38,038 nt of DNA from Aphelenchoides besseyi (GCA_024699855.1 JAMPIQ010000018.1:1-38038); one strand, 5' to 3'; shown: positions 18,780-30,444, numbered from the stretch's first letter. Translations and numbers: made by a program. Notes: a model not told the origin generated them from the letters alone.

Positions 18780-19202
18780 GCGGGCATGACAGGCACATAA
18801 AAACATTTACAAAACAATTGATTAGTCTTCGCGTCAGTCAACAGCAAAAGAAACCGCGCAAGCGTGACAAAACTGCACTAGCGCAATGCAGCAATCAAAG
18901 AGATTATGGCATCCAACTGAATATTGAAGCGCAACAATACTGACACCATCAGGGGATTCAAACATCGTGCCTCGCCCGGAATTTTTCGGCGCAGTTGAGC
19001 GATGATGAACTTGAAGCATCGTCTGAAATTGGGCATATGCCTGATAGGGGACGTAAACATCCAGGGATGCGATTCCGCTGAACGGATGTATGCCGGTTTG
19101 GATTTCCTTTACCGGTGTCATTTATGAAGTGCTTATTTTTAAAAACTTATACGATGTCCGGATTATTTCTGCTTTTCGGACGGCATTCATTTCGAGGACC
19201 AA
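18780..19202. other. Intergenic region, probable promoter of the export gene
   Basis: About 420 bp with no supported gene. A minus-strand open frame of 95 codons (18834-19121) has no recognisable domain or convincing ribosome site. The segment is AT-rich near 19110-19170, where the promoter of the export lipoprotein is expected. I see no clear terminator after the glycosyltransferase, so read-through is possible. Confidence 0.45.
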
Positions 19203-20400
19203 ATGCGTTTATTGAATGTTTCGATTCTGCTTGCCTCTGCAGCACTGGCGGGTTGCACGGTGACCGCAGCCTCCGGCCCCGATGCAGCCTCGATCGAATC
19301 TAACGCTTCGGTGAAATTCGCCTCCAAGGACAAGCAAAAAACCGCCGGTGTCGACTACGCGCTGCTCGACATCAACAGTTCCGTCCTCAATTACGTCGGC
19401 GACACCACAACCACCACTCTGCTTGGCAGTTTCGGCGGCGGCAAGGGCGGCGTTCCGGCGCTGCCGATGGGTGTCGGCGACGTGGTGCAGGTCGCGATCT
19501 TTGAAAGCCAGGCCGGCGGCCTGTTCATTCCAAACGACGCGGGCAGCCGTCCCGGCAACTTCATCAGCCTGCCGAACCAGACCGTGGACCGGGAAGGTAA
19601 CATCAGCGTTCCTTATGCGGGCAAGATTCGCGCCACCGGCCGCAATGTCGAGGATGTGCAGAGCGAAATCGAGGAACGGCTCGCCAACCGCGCCATCGAG
19701 CCGCAGGTTCTCATCACCAAGATTTCCAGCCGCTCCGCACAGGCCTCCGTGCTGGGCGACGTTAAGGAGCCGACGAAGGTTCAGCTTTCGGAAGCGGGAG
19801 ATCGGGTTCTCGACGTCATTTCCTACGCAAAGGGCCTCAGCGCCCCGAATATCGAATCCTATGTCACGCTGATCCGTCGCGGCAAGACCGCCCGCGTCAA
19901 CTACAACCACCTCGTCAGCACGCCGTCCGAAAACATCTATGTGGTTCCGGGCGACACGATCATGGTGGAGCGTGAGCGCCGCACCTACCTTGCTTTCGGC
20001 GCTTCGGGCCTCAACGGACGTTTCGAGTTCGAGGATGCCGATCTCAAGCTTTCGGATGCACTCGGCAAAGCCGGTGGACTGCTCGATTCCCGTGCCGACC
20101 CGGCTCAGGTCTATGTCTATCGTATCGTCAAGCGCGATCTTCTCGTGAAGCTCGGCATCAATACATCGAAGTTCCCCGGACAGGACGTTCCGGTCATCTT
20201 CCGCGCCAATCTGCGCGATCCGTCGACCTTCTTCGCCGCCACGAAGTTCCCGATGCAGGATCGCGACATCATCTATGTCACCAACTCGCAGGCCACCGAA
20301 CTTTACAAGTTCCTGGATCTCGTCGGCTCCGTACCGGCAACGACGGGCAATGTCGCCGAGGACGTGCTGGCAACCCCGCAACGCCATCCGGGCCTTCTAA
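19203..20400 (+). CDS. Wza-type polysaccharide export lipoprotein (one frameshift at the 3' end)
   Basis: Outer-membrane polysaccharide export channels of this family have an N-terminal lipobox, a Poly_export domain and SLBB repeats. Here MRLLNVSILLASAALAGC carries the lipobox LAGC (C18). The Poly_export segment follows at PMGVGDVVQVAIFES through ISVPYAGKIRATGRNVEDVQ. SLBB-like segments begin at SVLGDVKEPTKVQLSEAGDRVLDVI and TYLAFGASGLNGRFEFE. An extra C in 20373-20376 carries the frame past the true TAA (20398-20400) into the terminator; without it the protein has 398 residues. It probably exports the polymer made with enzymes encoded elsewhere. Confidence 0.87.
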
Positions 20401-20425
20401 TCGGAGGCTTCTCGCCGTTCATGCC

Positions 20426-20456
20426 AAAGCCGCCCCGGAAACGAGGCGGCTTTTTC
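20426..20456 (+). terminator. Rho-independent terminator after the export lipoprotein gene
   Basis: AAAGCCGCC, a 10-base loop, then GGCGGCTTTTTC: a 9-bp GC-rich stem with a T5 tail, 26 bp after the corrected stop. Its position inside the uncorrected open frame is independent support for the frameshift at 20373-20376. Confidence 0.88.
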
Positions 20457-20689
20457 TTTGGCCGCAACCAGCGGCGAAGAGAAACATGGTCAAGCATTGC
20501 CTGGGGCATGAACCGAAACCGTCTGCCTCCTGAAAGGCAAGCGATATAGCGACGGTCATTGTCGCCGCCATTACAAAAGTTTAAGGTGATTTTGCAGCGC
20601 ATTGGGTGTCTTGTGGGGGAAAGCTGCTCCCAAGGCTTACCGCACATGTTCGGGAAACATGTATCGCTCTCATTACGCGGAATCGTCAG

Positions 20690-21967
20690 ATGAAACGTTT
20701 CTGGACCGCTCTCAGCGTTCTTGCCATCGCAGCCGCCGGTGCCTGGTATTTCAAGGATCGCCTCCCGCTCGATCAAGTCCCCTATCTCAAGCAATTTGCC
20801 AGCCTGTCTCCCAGGGCCGACGCCGAAACGGCGACGCAGTCCTCTCAAAGCGGCCAACCAGCCCGGCAGCAGGGACAAAAACAGGGTGGGGGGCGGCGCA
20901 ATGGCGGGCCACCCACCGTCAGCACCATCGCCGTCGGCAAGGCGACGTTGCCAATGGATGCAACGGCGACGGGCTGGGCGGTTGCGGCCGACATCACCAA
21001 TATCGCGCCACTTCAGGCCGGCCTCGTCATGGAAATCGAGGCGAAGGACGGTCAGCATATCAAGGCGGGCGACCTTATCCTCAAGATGGATGACCGCATC
21101 GCCCGCGCCGCTGTCGACAAGGACAAGGCCAATATCGCCGCCGATCAGGCAACGCTGGAGCAGACGGAGGCCGCCTTCCAGCGCGCCGCCAATCTCGTCA
21201 AGCAGAGCGCGGAATCCCAGCAGGTGCTGGATCAGGCAAGGGCGGCGCGGGATAGCGCCAGCGCCAAGATCGATGCCGACAAGGCAACGCTTGCCTCCGA
21301 CCAGGTGACGCTCGAGCACATGGAAATCCGTGCCCCCTTCGATGGGCGGCTCGGTGATATCAGTGTCAGCCCCGGCGCCTATCTCAGCGCCGGCGTCAAT
21401 ATCGTGACGATCACCAAATACGATCCGATTTCGGTCAGTTTCCGGCTCTCACAGCGCTATCTACCGCAATTGCGCGAAGGCGTGGCGAAGGATACCGCAG
21501 TCGATGTCGACCCCGCGGCGACGGGGGGCGAACCGATGAGCGGCGTACTGCGGTTCTACGACAATACGGTGGACCAGACCTCCGGCACGGTGCTGGCCAA
21601 GTCGGAATTCAAGAACGATCGCGGTCTTTTATGGCCCGGCCAGTCTGTCAATGTCACGGCGCACTTCGTTTCGGACGCTGAAATGATCGTCGTGCCGACG
21701 GTTGCCGTGCGGCCGGGGCCGAAGGGCAATTTCGTCTATACCGTCGATAGCGAGCATCATGCCCATATGACGCCGGTGGAAGTCGCCCGCTCGAATGGCG
21801 ATCTTACCGCCATCGCAAGCGGCCTCAATGGCGGCGAGCATGTGATTATCGAGGGTCAATCCGAACTTGCCGACGGCCAGTTCGTGGTCGAGCAATTTTC
21901 CGACAAGGGCGGCGCGGCCGGCAATCTGGCCGCCAATATTCCGCAGGAAAAGGTTGGCGACCAATGA
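20690..21967 (+). CDS. RND efflux periplasmic adaptor subunit
   Basis: A membrane-fusion protein that links an RND pump to an outer-membrane channel. The start at 20690 (MKRFWTALSVLAIAAAGAWYF) gives an N-terminal membrane anchor; the frame is open further left but without a ribosome site. A Gln/Gly-rich linker (residues about 45-75) leads to the lipoyl half-motif GLVMEIEAKDGQHIKAGDLILKMD. An alpha-hairpin follows (DKANIAADQATLEQTEAAFQ), then IRAPFDGRLGDISVSPGAYL and the beta-barrel. Intact at 425 residues. Its stop overlaps the pump start (21964). No outer-membrane factor or regulator gene is beside it, so a TolC-type protein encoded elsewhere would complete the pump. Confidence 0.9.
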   Translation: MKRFWTALSVLAIAAAGAWYFKDRLPLDQVPYLKQFASLSPRADAETATQSSQSGQPARQQGQKQGGGRRNGGPPTVSTIAVGKATLPMDATATGWAVAADITNIAPLQAGLVMEIEAKDGQHIKAGDLILKMDDRIARAAVDKDKANIAADQATLEQTEAAFQRAANLVKQSAESQQVLDQARAARDSASAKIDADKATLASDQVTLEHMEIRAPFDGRLGDISVSPGAYLSAGVNIVTITKYDPISVSFRLSQRYLPQLREGVAKDTAVDVDPAATGGEPMSGVLRFYDNTVDQTSGTVLAKSEFKNDRGLLWPGQSVNVTAHFVSDAEMIVVPTVAVRPGPKGNFVYTVDSEHHAHMTPVEVARSNGDLTAIASGLNGGEHVIIEGQSELADGQFVVEQFSDKGGAAGNLAANIPQEKVGDQ

Positions 21968-24900
21968 TCCCCAATTTCTGCATCAACCGGCCCGTCGCCA
22001 CCACGCTTCTCGCCATCGGCCTGGTGCTGGCCGGGCTTGCCGGCTTCCGCCTGCTGCCCGTCGCCGCCCTGCCGAAGGTGGATTTCCCGACGATCAACGT
22101 TTCCTCGTCGCTTTCCGGCGCTTCGCCGCAAACCATGGCCACATCGGTCACCACACCGCTGGTCAAGCAGTTCGAGACCATTCCCGGCGTGAGCGAAATC
22201 AGCGCCACTAATACGCTCGGCAACAGCTCGATCGTGCTGCAGTTCGATCTCAACCGCGATATCGATGCAGCGGCAGCCGATGTGCAGGCCGCGATTTCGC
22301 GCGCGCAGCGGCAATTGCCGAGCAACATGACGACAACGCCGAGCTATCGCAAGACCAACCCGGCCGATGCCCCGGTGCTGCTGCTGGCCGTCAACAGCAA
22401 GGAGATGCCGACCAGCAAGGTGGACGAAATCGCCGAGAACATCATTTCTCCGCTTCTTTCCACCATATCGGGCGTCGCGCAGGTGAGCATCTATGGCGCG
22501 CAGACCTATGCCGTTCGTATCGGCCTCGATCCGGCCCAGCTTCAGGCAAGAGGGCTTGGCGTCGACACCGTCACCACGGCCATCGCCCAGGCGAATAATC
22601 AGGTGCCCGTCGGGGCTTTGCAGAACGACAATCAGCGCCTGACGATCGAGGCCGATACCCAGCGCACCAATGCGACCGCCTTCCGCTCGCTGGTCGTCTC
22701 GACGAATAATGGCGCGCCGATCCATCTCGGTGATATCGCCAATGTCACCGACAGCATCGACAACACCAATGCCGGCAGCTGGTTCGACGGTGAACAGGCC
22801 ATCGTTCTCGCCGTCCAGCGTCAACCGGACGCCAATACGGTCGACGTGGTGGACGCCATCAAAGCCAAGCTGCCGGCGCTTCACCAGCAATTGCCGCCTT
22901 CGGTTAATATCAACGTCATGAATGACGCCTCGACCGCCATCAAGGACGCGATTTCGGACGTGCAGTTCACACTGTTTCTCACCATCGGGCTGGTGGTTGC
23001 GGTCATCTATCTCTTCACCGGGCACCTGACGGCGACCGTCATTCCGGGTCTTGCAGTCCCCCTGTCTCTCATCACCGCCTTCGGCATGATGTATGTTCTG
23101 GGCTACAGCATCGACAATATCTCGCTGCTCGGTCTGACACTTTCGGTGGGGCTGGTGGTGGACGATGCCATCGTCATGCTGGAAAACATCCTGCGCCTGC
23201 ATGAAAAAGGCCTGCCCATGCGCGAAGCGGCCCTTCAGGGCGCGGCAGAGGTCAGCAGCACCATTCTCTCCATGTCCATCTCGCTGGTGGCCGTCTTCAT
23301 CCCCATCCTGTTGATGGGCGGCGTCATCGGCAGGCTCTTCAACGAGTTCGGCATGGTCGTCACGCTCGCGATCATGGCCTCGGCGCTGGTCTCGCTCACG
23401 GTGACGCCTATGCTCGCTTCGCGCCTCTCCGGCCACTCCTCCAGACCACCGGCGATCATCCGCTGGTTCGACGCGGGTTTCGAACGCACGCTGCGCGCCT
23501 ATGGCCGCGCCGTCGGCTGGTGCCTTTCCCATCGCCGCATCGTTTTGGCATCGTTTCTCGCCTCGGTCGCGGCATCGCTTTATCTCTTCGAAACGCTGCC
23601 CTCCAGCTTCTTTCCCCAGGAAGATATCGGCCGTCTTTCGGTTTCGACACAGGCGCGTGAGGATATTTCCTATACGGCGATGCGCGATCTCCAGGCTCAG
23701 GTCGCCGATCAGATTCGCAAGAATCCGGCCGTGGTGCACGTCACCTCCATTGTCGGCGGCAATTCCCGCAATCCGCTGAACAACGGCTCGATGTTCGTGG
23801 AGCTGAAGCCTAAGGAAGAGCGCGCGCCGCTCAGCCAGGTGCTGGCGGAACTGGGGCAGGCCACATCGAAAGTGGCGGGCATCCGCACCTATATCAATCC
23901 GCAGCAGAGCCTGCGTTTCGGCGGACGCAGCTCCGCCAGCCAGTACCAGCTCGTCGTTCAGGGCCTGAATGCCGACACGACCAATGAATGGTCGAAACAA
24001 GCTGATGGAAGCGATGCGCCGCGACCACACCTTCACCTCCGTCACCTCGGACGCCCAGAACGGCGCGATCGCCGCGACGATTTCCGTCGACCCGGAAAAG
24101 GCGGCTGCCTTCGGCATCACCAATGACCAGTTGCGCAAGACGCTGGAAATGTCCTTTGGCGGTTATACGGCGGCACAGATCCAGTCCACCGGCGACAGCT
24201 ACGACGTGATTGTGGAATTCGACAGCTCGAAACCGTGGAATGATGATTTCCTCAGCGATATCAACATTCTTTCGGCAAAATCGGGCGTTCTGGTTCCGCT
24301 TTCAAACTTCGCCAGCCTCACCCGAACACAGGCGCCCGTTACCATCAACCAGACGGGCCAGCTCGTCTCCACCACCATCTCCTTCAACCTACCGGATGGC
24401 GTGGCGCTTTCCGATGCCACAAGCCGGATCGATCAGATCAAGAGCACGATAGGCCTGCCGCAGGATGTCTTCACCAGCTATGGCGGCACGGCGGCGATCT
24501 TCCAGCAGAGCCAGGGCAATACCGGCCTCCTCATTCTGGCGGCGGTGCTGACCATCTATGTCGTTCTCGGCGTGCTTTACGAGAGTTTCATCCATCCGCT
24601 GACCATCCTCTCCGGCCTGCCGGCGGCGGCCTTCGGCGCACTGGTGGCGCTGAAGGTGATGGGCATGGATTTCTCGATCATCGCGCTGATCGGCCTGCTG
24701 ATGCTGATCGGCATCGTCAAGAAAAACGCGATCATGATGATCGATGTCGCGGTGGAACTGATACGCGAAAAGGCCGAGCCGCCCGCAACCGCCATTCACG
24801 AAGCCTGCGTTCGCCGGTTTCGGCCGATCATGATGACAACCTTCTGCGCGCTGCTTGGGGCGCTCCCCATCGCACTCGGCTCGGGCGCAAGTTCGGAACT

Positions 24901-25090
24901 GCGCCAGCCGCTCGGCGTCGCCGTGGTTGGCGGCCTTATCGTCTCGCAATTGCTGACGCTGTTCATCACCCCCGTTATCTTCGTGGAAATGGACCGGTTC
25001 GGCCACTTCCTCACCGGGCTGTTTTTCCCGCAAGAAATCAGCCGGGAAGCACGCCGAGCCGCAAAAGCCGGAGGGCGAAGGCGAACCTGA
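21964..25090 (+). CDS. RND-family efflux pump, inner-membrane subunit (HAE1/AcrB-like; one frameshift)
   Basis: A proton-driven multidrug transporter of 1041 residues after correction. It opens MIPNFCINRPVATTLLAIGLVLAGLAGF (TM1) and has two periplasmic porter loops. The proton-relay aspartates are in GLVVDDAIVMLENI (TM4) and the matching lysine in GIVKKNAIMMIDVAVE (TM10). The frame is broken by one extra A in 23995-23997. The start overlaps the adaptor stop by 4 nt (ATGA). The substrate range is not readable; the MdtB/MdtC-like branch is the nearest guess. It converges with the IalB gene across two hairpins. Confidence 0.9.
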
Positions 25091-25118
25091 TTCCGTCGCT
25101 GCCTAGATCGTTTTTTGA

Positions 25119-25168
25119 TTTTACGCCTTGTCCGGACGTAAAAGCGTTCCACTTTTACTGGAAACGCT
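25119..25168. terminator. Twin hairpins between converging genes
   Basis: TTTTACG-N11-CGTAAAA (25119-25143) and AGCGTTCC-acttttact-GGAAACGCT (25143-25168) adjoin in the 78-bp gap between the RND pump stop and the IalB stop. T runs at 25111-25116 follow the structure on the minus strand. Similar short palindromes recur between rhizobial genes, so this may be both a dispersed repeat and a bidirectional terminator. Confidence 0.5.
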
Positions 25169-25745
25169 CTAACGCAGATTTCCGAGGCGCTTCAGCGCCT
25201 CGGAAAAACCCGCCGCCTGCAACTGGAACGACACCGTGCGGCCCTGCAGATCGGGGGCTTCGATCGTCAATGTCTTTCCCGCCTCAAGTGCCGAGACAAG
25301 CTCGACAAAGGGCGTGAAGGACACGATGCAGCCGACGGGCAGGCAGGTGCTAACCTGCACTTCCTGCAGCCGCACAGTTCCGGATTTCACCGAAAACAAC
25401 TTCGTGACGGCAAGGCCGAAAGGCATGACGATGGTGCCGGACAATTTGTCAGGCATTTTCGGATCATCAATCCGGAATTCGACCGACACGACAAGCTTGC
25501 GGGTTTTCTCCTCAAGCTGGACCTGGGCTATGGCGCAGGCCGGCTTTTTCCGCCGCCACTGAAGCGTTCGGGTCGGCCTCGTCCTTTTTCGCTGGCGCCG
25601 CGCAGGCGAGCTGCCAGCTTCCATAAACCTCGTGCATGAGCCCAGCAACCTTCGCTGCCTCCTGCGCAAGCGCACTCGCTGCAACATGGGCGGAAAGGAA
25701 GGCAGCGAGGGCTGTCTTCCCAACCAAGTTTTGACCACGCCTCAT
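25169..25745 (-). CDS. IalB-family periplasmic protein (one frameshift)
   Basis: Invasion-associated locus B family proteins are small secreted or periplasmic proteins of uncertain biochemical role, found widely in Rhizobiales. The protein starts at 25745 (MRRGQNLVGKTALAAFLSAHVAASALAQ), a clear signal peptide. The family core follows: VYGSWQLACAAP, then IAQVQLEEKTRKLVVSVEFRI, GTIVMPFGLAVTKLFSVKSG and CLPVGCIVSF with the conserved cysteine pair. An extra base in 25545-25549 breaks the frame; corrected length is 191. Its ATG shares a base with the autotransporter stop (TGATG), so the two are probably translated in sequence. This pairing is unusual and may mean the IalB protein assists the autotransporter. 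Confidence 0.8.
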
Positions 25746-28700
25746 CAAAAACGGACTCCCAGTTCGGCAGAGGCGGATTGATCCAGCATGCCTGCTCCGA
25801 AAACAGCGCCATAACGGAATGTCAAAGTGGCGGCGGGATTGAGGTCGTAGCGCAGTCCCAGATTGATCAACGCCACATCCTGCGCCATCGCCGCACTTGT
25901 AACGGAAAAGCCTTGGCCACCCGTGTAGAACAAGGTGTTCTCAACCGCCGGATCGCCATAGGCATGACGCCAGCCGATATCGAACATCGCCTGCCCAGCC
26001 ATACCCTCAAATGCGATATCACGGCTGAAACGCGCACCAAGCGTTGAATAAAGCTGGTCATGGCTGGCAGAGCCGGAAGAAACGGCGGCCATGCCGCCCT
26101 TCTCGCCGAAGGCATCCGTCTTCGTATTCACATAACTGATATTGGCGTAGGGTTCGAACTGGACGAGATCAAAATCGAAACGCCAGGCGGCCTCGGCAAA
26201 GACTTGCGTGGTGGAGGCGTCATAGCCAGCGGCCAGATTTTCCTGTAATGTAGAAAACGACACCGCCCGGCGGGTTTCGACGTCCTGAAATGCGTGAATA
26301 GCCCCAAGGCGCAGCGAGGCCGGGCCAATTGCCGCGCCCGCATAGGCAGCCGCATAATAGCTGTCCACGTCTGCTGACGCCAAAAAAGACTTCTGGCTGA
26401 TGACATCACGGCCATAACCGGCAGCAACACCGGTGCGCCAACCGTCGCCCCAATCACCATCGAGACCAAAAAAGACGCCGCCACCCTTCATACTGACCGA
26501 CGAGCCGTTGCCATCGCCATCGATATGTCCGCGCGACCCGAAACTATTTGACCAGAAAGTGAGGGAGCCTTCATCGATATTCATCGGATCCGATGCCCCC
26601 GCCCTTCCGACAGCAGGCAAGATCGGACGCGCATCGATACCCTTGAAGGCGCTGCGCAGCCGGTTGAGAATGACATCACGGGTCAACTGACTGCGATTTA
26701 TCAATGCCATCGCAAGTGAAGGATGCAGTTCACCGGCAAGCTGTGAGAAGGCGGATTGGGTTTCGCCTGACTGGAGAAACACCGCCGTCTGATAAAGCGG
26801 TGAGGCCTCCCCGCTCGCCTCAACAGCCCTCGCGGCGCTGCGTGCGTTTTCCGTCAAAGTCGCCGCGGCAAGAAGCCCCGGTTCGGGCGATACACGGTTG
26901 AAAGAGAGATAGGCTTTGCTGTTATCGGCGCTTTTTGTGACGCCGACGATCAGGTAGGCGAAATTTTCGTCCACGCTGGAAAATGCGCCGCTAATGCCGC
27001 CGGTTGCCGTCAGGATCGCATATGGGGTGCCGAGACTATAGGCCGAAGGGCTCGACAGCGGTGTGACGACGAGACTGACATTGTTACCGATGGTAATAGC
27101 GCCATTGATATCAAGCCTGTCGGAACTGCCTGATGCGTCGATTTCGACCGCATAGGCCGAGCCGCTGGCGAATGTCACATCGCCCGTGGAGGTGAGCGTG
27201 CCGATGGAATTGCCGGGCGAAAGCGTGCCGCCCGACGCGACGGTCACGCCGCCGATGGTGCCGGAACCGCCAAGCACCGCACCGCTGCCGACGGTCACCA
27301 TGCTTTGCGAGTGAGCCGTTGACGCTTAGCTTGCCCGAGGAAACCTCGGTTACGCCCGAATAGGTGCTGTTTCCGGTCAGGACGAGATTGCCGTCTCCCG
27401 TTTTTTTTAAGGGTGCCGGTGCCGCTGATGCTATTGAATAGCGTGCCCGCGCCATCGATAACGAGCTGCGCATCATTGGCAAATGCCGCCGGAGCCGAAA
27501 CTTCCCGCCGTGCCCCTCAGCGTACCACTCGAAATTGTGGTGCCGCCGGAATAGCTGTTATTGCCCGAAAGTGTTGTGACGCCGGCCTCTGCCACCACCC
27601 TGCCCGTCCCCGAAATATCGGCGGTTAGAAGATAGCCGGTCTCGGAATGATTAAAGACGATGCTGCCATTGCCGGCGCCAAAGCTTATGGTCCGCGCATC
27701 CACGGCACCGGCCGAACGCGCCGTCTGACCCGCCGCCGCCCCGATGTTCAAAACCCCCGTGGAACCCGCCGACATGGCGATGATGATAGTGGGCGTGGCG
27801 ATGGATGCGCCGCCTGTCACCTCCAGCGCCCCGGTTCCCGAACCGCCGATGACCATACCCCCGGCCACCGTGGCCCGTGATCCAACGCCGGTTACCAGAA
27901 CAGTGCCGTCCGCTCCGGTTTTACTGGCAACATAAAGGTTATGTGCATCGAGTGACGCGCCATTCGTCACCGTCAGGCTGCCGGAACCGCCAAAGCCGAC
28001 ATAAATCGCGCCGGAACCGGTCGCAGCGGAATCGGCTGTAACGGTCGAGCCCGTGCCGGTGACGGTCAGCGCGCCGGAGGAGCCGTCGATATTGCCAAGC
28101 ACGATATTCGCCGCCCGGATACCGCCGCCAGCACTGACCGTTGCATTTCCGGTTGCTCCTTTGTCATAGCCGACGAAAAACTCTCCGGTCATCGTCCAGC
28201 GGGATCCGTCGCCGGCCACGGCGACGGTCGAATTGGAACCATTTCGCTCCCCAACATATCCATCGTCGCTAAAAACCGCACCTCCAGCCTCGATCGCCGC
28301 CGAGCCGTTGCCCGAATGACCGACGGCTAAATCGCTTTTGCTCCGCAAGATGCTTCCATCACCAGCGATGCGGATTGAGCCGGTCGCGCCGGCATTTTCG
28401 CCGAGAACGACATATCCGGCATCGACACGGCCACCGCCGGTGACAACCAGGGAGCCCGCGCCGTTCTCGCCTACCACCATGTCATCCTTCACGGACCACA
28501 GGGAACGCGCACCATCGACGACGGCCGCACCGGTTTCTCCGGCAGCGGCATCGAGACGCGCTCTGGCGCTGTCTACGGAACCGCCCGCCGTAATGTTAAG
28601 CGTTCCTTTGCCAATCTCCAGATCGTGGGTCGACCAGCTGGAACTATCCCCGGTCACCGTTGCCGAACTGGCCGATTGGAGGCCGATAACGGCGTCGCCG

Positions 28701-29683
28701 CTTTTGACCTTTCCGGCGGCCTCAACCAGAAGCGTCCCCGCTCCGCCATCGCCGATCTTCAGCCCCCCATCGCTTTGCAATAACGAACCACGACCGCTGA
28801 CCTTCACTCCACTTCCGCCCGCCGAATCCAGACTGGCGATGACAGTCGTCCGATTGATAACAGTACCGCCGCCCGAAATCGTCAGAGTGCCGACACCGGC
28901 TTCGCCGATCACCATCTCGTCCGATGTCACCCAGCGGCTGTCGGCGCCGGAGACAATAGCGACGCCATGGGAGCCCACATCGTCACCGATGACGCTGTTC
29001 ACGCTTTTCAGCGTGCTGCCTGCCAAAACCTTGAGGCTGCCTGTGAGGCCGGTCGCAAGCGAAGTCCCGTTGCCGTAACCGACAATAATAGTATTGGAAC
29101 TGGAGAGGCTGGATGAATTATCAAGCGTGAGGGAGCCGTTTCCTGTCCCGAATCCGCCTATGTGGATGTCGCCCGACGCCGCCCTCGTACCATTCGACAG
29201 AACAAGAGTTCCCGTGCCGTTACCACCGATGGAAAGAAGATTGCTGTTACTCCAGGTCGCGCCGGAAAAAGTTGCCGTACCGGAGACCCCATCCGTTAGA
29301 CCAAGGCAGAACGATTTCGTATCCAGTGAACCACGGACCACAAGCGTACCGTTGCCACCGGCGCCGAGGCCAACCGACAATCCGCCAATGCTTCCGCTGT
29401 TGCCGATCGTTATCGCCGGCCCCAAACTATCGACGATGGCGTCATCGTCCGCATCCGGCACGCGCTGCGATGGCCCCCAGTTCGTGGCGGTGAACCAGTC
29501 ACCTTCATCAGGGCCCGTCCAGCGCAGCGTTTCCGCCACGGCGACATGTGCCGGGACGATTGAAAGCAACAGGACAAGAAGACCCTTTGCGTCGAGAATG
29601 AGGACTTTGCGTCGTGGCTCCTGACCTGTCCCCGCTATCGGACGGCTTTCGCCTTCCAGGACATGGCAGAAACAAGCGGACAT
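25745..29683 (-). CDS. Autotransporter (type Va) with repeat-rich passenger (three frameshifts)
   Basis: A large surface protein of about 1311 residues after correction. The start at 29683 has GGGAGAG just upstream. An extended leader is followed by the hydrophobic segment GLLVLLLSIVPAHVAVAE. The passenger (about residues 52-1000) begins with RWTGPDEGDWFTATNWG. It is built from many imperfect repeats of about 40-50 residues (GTLxVxGGGxVxxxxxxIG, then GxxGSxxVxGxGS), as expected of a beta-helix. PATR-type repeats (LVLTGNSTYSGVTEVSSGKLSVNGS, GGTLSPGNSIGTLTSTGDVTF) precede the C-terminal beta-barrel, which ends ELGVRF with the terminal aromatic residue. Extra bases lie at 27481-27483, 27401-27408 and 27304-27306. 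The gene is Gly/Ser/Thr-rich and lacks Cys in the passenger core. Likely roles are adhesion or surface interaction; no protease triad was recognised. Confidence 0.87.
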
Positions 29684-29818
29684 TCACTCTCCCTTACCCG
29701 CACAGACGGCGGCCTTCGATCCGACGAATCACCGTTTCGCGCGTAAAGGTAAACTAGGCCGGTTTGGAAGATATTTTCCAGTATGAAGAGCGTAAAATGT
29801 CGTTTTTACTGACTGAAT

Positions 29819-29849
29819 AAATATAAACGGAGCGCGATGGCGCGCTCCG
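29819..29849 (-). terminator. Terminator of the smoCBA operon
   Basis: CGGAGCGCG-ATGG-CGCGCTCCG (29828-29849) is a perfect 9-bp stem with a 4-base loop. On the minus strand it is followed by TTTATATTTATTC, a T-rich tail. It lies 71 bp after the smoA stop. Confidence 0.75.
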
Positions 29850-29919
29850 CGAATATTTCAGAGGGCGGCTGGAGTAACATTGTCTCGCCGGAAGCCGGAA
29901 GGCAAACCGGCAGCGTCAG

Positions 29920-30444
29920 TTACTGCCGCGAAAACCTTCCAAAGGCTCCGCCCGAAAAGCACAGCGGGTCCCCGTCGCGATGGGCGGCGCGCAGCACCTC
30001 GCCGACGATAATGGTGTGGTCGCCCGCATCGTGGGACGCTGCCTGCCGGCATTCGAAACGGGCAAGCGTGCCGGGAATGACGGGAACGCCCTCGTCATTC
30101 ATTTCCCAGTCGAGATCGTCGAAAGCGCGGCCATTGCGGGTGAAGCGGGCGCTCAGCACATCCTGATCGGCGCTCAGCACGTGGATGGCGAAATGGGTTG
30201 CACCGCTGAAGGCCTGATAACGCGACGAGCTTTTGGCCGGCGACCACAGCACCAGCGGCGGATCGAGCGACACGGACGCGAAGCTGTTGACCGTCATGCC
30301 GATCGGCCCTTCCGGCGTCGTGGCGGTCACCACCGTCACGCCTGTCGTGAAAGCGCCGAGCGCATTGCGGAAGCTGCGGCTGTTTTCGCCGCCGGGAACG
30401 AATACATGCTCATTGGGCATTTTGATCGCCTCTGCCACTGTCAT
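29920..30444 (-). CDS. smoA: SmoA, NADH-dependent flavin (FMN) reductase
   Basis: SmoA supplies FMNH2 to the sulfoquinovose monooxygenase SmoC. The intact 174-residue protein has the flavin-reductase (HpaC-like) domain: RSFRNALGAFTTGVTVVTA, GMTVNSFASVSLDPPLVLW and the C-terminal HTIIVGEVLRAAHRDGDPLCF. The start at 30444 overlaps the smoB stop (TGATG) and has GAGGTG upstream. The order smoC-smoB-smoA on one strand and a GntR gene plus ABC genes on the other matches the published sulfoquinovose oxidative desulfurisation locus of A. fabrum C58. Confidence 0.92.
   Translation of the reverse strand: MTVAEAIKMPNEHVFVPGGENSRSFRNALGAFTTGVTVVTATTPEGPIGMTVNSFASVSLDPPLVLWSPAKSSSRYQAFSGATHFAIHVLSADQDVLSARFTRNGRAFDDLDWEMNDEGVPVIPGTLARFECRQAASHDAGDHTIIVGEVLRAAHRDGDPLCFSGGAFGRFSRQ

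Noticed and set aside
18834..19121. Possible small minus-strand gene of 95 codons
   Set aside because: No family resemblance or convincing start; it overlaps the likely promoter region of the export gene.
20401..20549. C-terminal extension of the Wza-type protein
   Set aside because: The frame runs through a clear rho-independent terminator; dropping one C at 20373-20376 gives a normal stop at 20398-20400.
21856..24138. Long minus-strand open frame of 760 codons opposite the RND pump
   Set aside because: It mirrors the codon pattern of the GC-rich sense gene, has no recognisable domain, and the sense strand encodes a clear RND protein with its proton-relay motif.
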